DNA of 8,409 nt from Kocuria sp. (GTDB taxonomy: Bacteria; Actinomycetota; Actinomycetes; Actinomycetales; Micrococcaceae). Where the stretch lies: the NCBI GenBank assembly GCA_030453435.1, contig JAKDKI010000079.1, positions 1 to 8,409 of the forward strand. The letters run 5' to 3'. The notes under the pieces were generated by a model. The model did not search any database. It saw only the letters and a program-made list of their open reading frames with translations, and was not told the origin of the DNA. This document shows positions 6,012 to 8,409 of this stretch, in pieces. The translations under genes and the position numbers were made by a program. Each line of letters starts with the position of its first letter. The stretch's first letter is position 1.

Positions 6012-7039
6012 GATGCACCCTCCATCACGTTCTCGAGGAACTCGACGACGGCGCTACAAGTCATGGACGAACCCTGCTCGTCCATCATCAGGCCCAAGTG
6101 TGTCGACCCCACGATCCGGACCAAAGCGGATCCCTGCGAGGTGAGGTAATCGTCGTAGAGGAGACGATGGCCAGGGCGACTCGCCTCGGTATCGTCTCCC
6201 ACGATAAGTAGGGCCGGAACAGTTAATTCCGGGGTCTTCAATTGACCATCCAGAAGTGCCGGATAGACGTACTTCCATTCCCGTGCAGCCCCGGACCAGA
6301 TCCGGGGTGTCTTGAGTTCTGTGGCCAGGTTCTTGGCCAACTCGGGGGCCGCCTGACTGGATATGTTGGCCCCGGAGTCCAGGAGCCAGCCAAGCCCCAG
6401 TCGGACACTGGCCGGTGCCAGCTTCATGGTGGAGTGGATATTTCGGGCACCCACTCGCTGCGGAGAATTGGCAATGAGTTCTTGAGGGTGCGTTGGCTCC
6501 ACCAGAATGAGCCCGGATATTCGGTCCCTCATGTCCTCATGAGCAGCAAGGATCGCGGCGATATAGCCGCCCAATGAGTGTCCCATGATCCAGACTTGCT
6601 CCCCGCGTGCTTGGTCGATGACCGCCTGAAGGTCCAGGGCGGCTTCGTTGAAGCTCCACGGGGCATAGTGGGATCGAATTGAATATCCGTACCCAGCCCT
6701 GTCGTAGATGATGACCTCAAGATCCGGACGTGCCTCGCTCAGCAGTCGAGCCATGCGAGAGCACGAGAGGCTGGAAGCGAAGAACCCGGCATCGATGACC
6801 ACTGTTCCGGTGGGGGCTTCGTTCGATGATGCACCGCCCAACCGAGAACCGATGCGCCGAAAGCTCAGAATATTGCTGGTTGTCGAGGTCGCTTGCTCCC
6901 GAGACTCATCGACGAACGCACGTTTCGCGTCCATGAACTGGTGGACGAAACGATGACCCAACCCAGCAGCGAAAACCGATCCGCCGAGTACCGCGAAGTC
7001 CTTGGTCACACTCGGGACGGAGTTCAGTCTGGGCCTCAT
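6008..7039 (-). CDS. Alpha/beta hydrolase
   Basis: This 343-residue serine hydrolase has an alpha/beta fold. The nucleophile elbow is GHSLGG with Ser155. The acid is in the LLIVGDDTEA strand (Asp282 or Asp283), and the catalytic His is in GSTHLGLM (His314). An oxyanion-type segment is VVIDAGFFASS (80-90), and YDRAGYGYS (112-120) is the classic post-beta 4 motif. An N-terminal extension of about 70 residues includes a weakly hydrophobic stretch (14-28) that might attach the enzyme to the membrane. I chose the ATG at 7037-7039 because GGGAGG lies six bases upstream and the ATG overlaps the previous stop as ATGA. The longer frame from 7090 would overlap the upstream gene by 55 bases. Between the HTTM and SdpA-like genes it may cut or hydrolyse the peptide precursor or an ester or lipid linked to it; that role is inferred from position. 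Confidence 0.9.
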   Translation of the reverse strand: MRPRLNSVPSVTKDFAVLGGSVFAAGLGHRFVHQFMDAKRAFVDESREQATSTTSNILSFRRIGSRLGGASSNEAPTGTVVIDAGFFASSLSCSRMARLLSEARPDLEVIIYDRAGYGYSIRSHYAPWSFNEAALDLQAVIDQARGEQVWIMGHSLGGYIAAILAAHEDMRDRISGLILVEPTHPQELIANSPQRVGARNIHSTMKLAPASVRLGLGWLLDSGANISSQAAPELAKNLATELKTPRIWSGAAREWKYVYPALLDGQLKTPELTVPALLIVGDDTEASRPGHRLLYDDYLTSQGSALVRIVGSTHLGLMMDEQGSSMTCSAVVEFLENVMEGAS

Positions 7040-7914
7040 TTCCGGCCTCCCTTCGAATTCAAGGTCCCCTTCGCGAGAGCACTGACACACGGATAAGTGC
7101 CGATGAAAGCGACAGCGAATCTGGACAGGCCCATGAATCGGGCGTTTGCGAGGTGAAAGGCCCCCATGAAGGTGAGAGCTGGATCGATGACCCGACCCTT
7201 GCCCAGCATAAAAGCGGGAAAGAACGTTTCCATGGTGAGCACGGAGTGGCTCAGTGCCCGGCTGGCCGACGGGTAACGCCGGAGCATGGTGTAGAGCCAG
7301 GAGTCCCCGTACGTCTGTGTGCGCATGATGAGAGGAAGCGCCTCACCTGAAATCCATTTCTGCCCTGGGAGTTTGGCCAGTCCGGAGGCGCAGTAGCTGA
7401 GGACGATCTGACAGGCAATGAACGCTGCAGCGTGGTCCCTGCCCCGGGTCGGATGGCTGAGTCGCCCAACAGCCGCTGCCGACTGAACGAGGAATGAAAC
7501 TTGATCGGAACCGTCCGTGCCGTAAAAGTGTCGCGGGTAAACCGCCAACTGACTCAACGCCAGGTATCCATTCAGTATGGCGCGGGCGGTGTTGCGGTGT
7601 CCGGAATGGGGCGTGCTGCGTGGCACTAACAGTATGGCGGCCGCTACGGCGCGGGACGCATGGAGCGCCCCCAGCCGACCCTCGTGGGAGAAGTAATCGT
7701 AGATAGGCACCATCCAGCGGAGCGAATCAGGGAATCCTTCTCGCATTGAAGCCCAGTGATTCAAGCCGCCCAGGGTGCGATCCTGTGGGCGCACCACGTA
7801 TTCCAGGCTACTCAGCAGATGAGTAGCGGCACCTGCTCGCTCCGTCACCTCAAGTGGATGAATGGCGGGGCGAGCAGGTGTTGCGCTACCCCGGAGTTCT
7901 TTCAGTATGCGCAC
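7036..7914 (-). CDS. HTTM-domain membrane protein, SdpB-like
   Basis: This 292-residue polytopic membrane protein resembles the HTTM (horizontally transferred transmembrane) family, related to vitamin-K-dependent gamma-carboxylase, which includes SdpB. Family hallmarks are YGTDGSDQVSFLV (131-143), the strongly conserved block QIVLSYCASGLAKLPGQKWISGEA (169-192), and a C-terminal pattern GAFHLANARFMGLSRFAVAFIGTYP (251-275). Membrane segments appear around 87-97, 110-126, 136-150, 163-181, 225-237, 245-256 and 262-279. The start is GTG at 7912-7914; TAGGAG overlaps the stop of the upstream peptide gene, so translation is coupled across 9 bases. SdpB is required with SdpA to convert the SDP precursor to active toxin. 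The same maturation role is inferred here for the two adjacent peptides. Confidence 0.82.
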   Translation of the reverse strand: MRILKELRGSATPARPAIHPLEVTERAGAATHLLSSLEYVVRPQDRTLGGLNHWASMREGFPDSLRWMVPIYDYFSHEGRLGALHASRAVAAAILLVPRSTPHSGHRNTARAILNGYLALSQLAVYPRHFYGTDGSDQVSFLVQSAAAVGRLSHPTRGRDHAAAFIACQIVLSYCASGLAKLPGQKWISGEALPLIMRTQTYGDSWLYTMLRRYPSASRALSHSVLTMETFFPAFMLGKGRVIDPALTFMGAFHLANARFMGLSRFAVAFIGTYPCVSALAKGTLNSKGGRK

Positions 7915-7923
7915 CTGGGGCTC

Positions 7924-8127
7924 CTAGTTGCCACAACCCAGGACCGTGGCAGTGCACAGAGCGGCGCCACCACCGGCGACCGCAATGCCGCCCGCGCTGA
8001 CCTTGGCACCGAGAACGACGCCGGCGCCGAACGCGGCGGGTGTAGCCAACACCGGAACGCCTTGTCGTTCGTGTATGGAGATCTCCGTGTGATTGACGTG
8101 TTCGAGAAGTTTGGCTGTTGGCTGCAT
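7924..8127 (-). CDS. Small Gly/Ala-rich precursor peptide A (67 aa), putative bacteriocin
   Basis: This predicted peptide has a hydrophilic N-terminal part (residues 1-22, MQPTAKLLEHVNHTEISIHERQ read in two pieces) and a hydrophobic, Gly/Ala/Val-rich C-terminal part of about 44 residues. Landmarks are PVLATP (25-30), AK (41-42), AVAGGGA (49-55), and two cysteines at 58 and 65 close to the C-terminus, which could form a disulfide or thioether ring. There is no Sec-type signal, because the N-terminus is polar. The ATG at 8125-8127 is preferred over one 42 bases upstream because GAAAGGAAACC gives it a proper ribosome binding site. The resulting length also equals that of its partner, and the upstream ATG is buried in a hairpin. 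It resembles the next peptide gene in plan and motifs, so the two are probably paralogues. Function as the toxin or RiPP precursor is inferred. Confidence 0.72.
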   Translation of the reverse strand: MQPTAKLLEHVNHTEISIHERQGVPVLATPAAFGAGVVLGAKVSAGGIAVAGGGAALCTATVLGCGN

Positions 8128-8138
8128 GGTTTCCTTTC
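8128..8138 (-). promoter_or_regulatory. Ribosome binding site that sets the start of peptide A
   Basis: On the minus strand GAAAGGAAACC directly precedes the ATG at 8127-8125, with AAGGA four bases from it. The alternative in-frame ATG at 8169-8167 has only GAAGA touching it and falls in the hairpin stem. This site decides that the peptide has 67 rather than 81 residues. Confidence 0.65.
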
Positions 8139-8149
8139 GTCGATCTTGC

Positions 8150-8167
8150 GAGTCGGATTCCCGACTC
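8150..8167 (-). promoter_or_regulatory. Perfect hairpin between the two peptide genes
   Basis: GAGTCGG (8150-8156) and CCGACTC (8161-8167) form a perfect 7-bp stem with a 4-base loop (GAAT on the transcript). It stands 23 bases after the stop of the first peptide gene and 22 bases before the chosen start of the second. No U-tract follows, so full termination is unlikely. A partial terminator, RNA-processing or stabilising element that tunes the ratio of precursor peptides to downstream enzymes is plausible. Confidence 0.5.
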
Positions 8168-8190
8168 ATTCTTCGAGCAATGTGCGCGGT

Positions 8191-8397
8191 TTAGTTGGCC
8201 ACTGTCTTGTAAGCAACGTAGGCCACGCCGGTGACGGCACCGCCACCAACTACCGCGCCGGCGGCTTTGGCAACCCCTGCTGCACCTACTGCGGCGAGCG
8301 GGCAGGCAAGAACCGGCGCGTCCGAGTAGGACAAGGGTCCAGATTCAATGTCCCCGCGCAGACGCGGTTCCACGTTGACGGCTTGCAGAACACTCAC
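8191..8397 (-). CDS. Small Gly/Ala-rich precursor peptide B (68 aa), putative bacteriocin
   Basis: This is the first gene of the visible minus-strand train. Its product has a polar N-terminal part with charges (about residues 1-26, including EPRLRGDIES) and a hydrophobic C-terminal part of about 42 residues. Landmarks are APVLACP (27-33, with the only Cys at 32), VAK (42-44), AVVGGGA (48-54), a G-x-x-x-G pair at 47/51 and another at 53/57, and an aromatic tail AYVAYKTVAN. It has no typical signal peptide and no canonical double-glycine leader with a C39 peptidase partner in view. The GTG start (8395-8397) is supported by AGGAGG four bases upstream at 8402-8407. It is similar in length, layout and motifs to the adjacent peptide gene, and both end in Asn. 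A role as bacteriocin or modified-peptide precursor is inferred from composition and context. Confidence 0.75.
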   Translation of the reverse strand: MSVLQAVNVEPRLRGDIESGPLSYSDAPVLACPLAAVGAAGVAKAAGAVVGGGAVTGVAYVAYKTVAN

Positions 8398-8409
8398 ATT
8401 TCCTCCTTA
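8398..8409 (-). promoter_or_regulatory. Strong Shine-Dalgarno of peptide B at the window edge
   Basis: On the minus strand TAAGGAGGAAAT precedes the GTG at 8397. AGGAGG (8402-8407) is a near-perfect anti-Shine-Dalgarno match with four-base spacing, and among the strongest in the window. It fits a highly expressed peptide. The promoter lies beyond the right edge. Confidence 0.7.

Noticed and set aside
7040..7090. An earlier hydrolase start at 7090, adding 17 residues
   Set aside because: It would overlap the HTTM gene by 55 bases. The ATG at 7039 has GGGAGG at proper spacing and an ATGA overlap like the other junctions.
8128..8169. An N-terminal extension of peptide A starting at the ATG at 8169, giving 81 residues
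   Set aside because: The upstream ATG has only a weak GAAGA next to it and lies in the hairpin stem, while the ATG at 8127 has a good ribosome binding site and gives the same length as the paralogous peptide.
7955..8260. Double-glycine (GG) leader cleavage after the GGG in both peptides
   Set aside because: It would leave only 13-15 residue cores, cut inside the hydrophobic part, and no C39 peptidase-ABC transporter is encoded in the window.
1..8409. tRNA or rRNA genes, CRISPR repeats, or a replication origin
   Set aside because: No cloverleaf-like sequence, repeated spacer-repeat pattern, or DnaA-box cluster was visible on either strand.

Overview
The window is high-GC DNA read almost entirely from the minus strand. 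It looks actinobacterial, perhaps from the Micrococcales or a relative. Three things point that way: a remnant of a mycothiol-dependent maleylpyruvate isomerase (DinB-like) family protein, an IS481-type transposase with the C-terminal extension seen in actinobacterial versions, and strong AGGAGG-type ribosome binding sites in front of both ATG and GTG starts. The genus cannot be fixed from the sequence alone.

Left edge (1-1077, plus strand): the 3' part of an IS481-family insertion sequence (about 1-614) abuts the C-terminal part of a maleylpyruvate-isomerase-family gene that has lost its N-terminus (about 615-1077). This is a decayed, IS-invaded junction.

The rest (8409 down to 1110, minus strand) is one tightly packed gene train. 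In transcription order it holds: two small Gly/Ala-rich peptide genes (68 and 67 residues) that are diverged copies of each other; an HTTM/SdpB-like membrane protein; an alpha/beta hydrolase; a single-pass protein with a NWRFFAPEP motif (SdpA/DUF5819-like); a class I SAM methyltransferase; an ABC ATPase; an ABC-2 (NatB-like) permease; after 43 nt, a 60-residue protein with two membrane segments; and an FAD-dependent phytoene-desaturase-like oxidoreductase. Most junctions are ATGA or GTGA overlaps with a Shine-Dalgarno inside the previous gene. The promoter must lie to the right of base 8409, outside the window.

Interpretation (inference): this looks like a biosynthesis, maturation and export/immunity cluster for a two-component bacteriocin or other ribosomally made peptide. 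It is distantly reminiscent of Bacillus sdpABC, where an SdpA-type and an SdpB (HTTM) protein mature a hydrophobic peptide toxin. Here the pair is combined with a hydrolase, a methyltransferase and an ABC transporter, and it serves two short precursors without evident Sec signal peptides. The precursors share a P-V-L-A-(T/C)-P motif, a following A-K pair and an A-V-x-G-G-G-A block at nearly the same positions. A perfect 7-bp hairpin sits between the two peptide genes. I do not recognise this exact combination as a named system.
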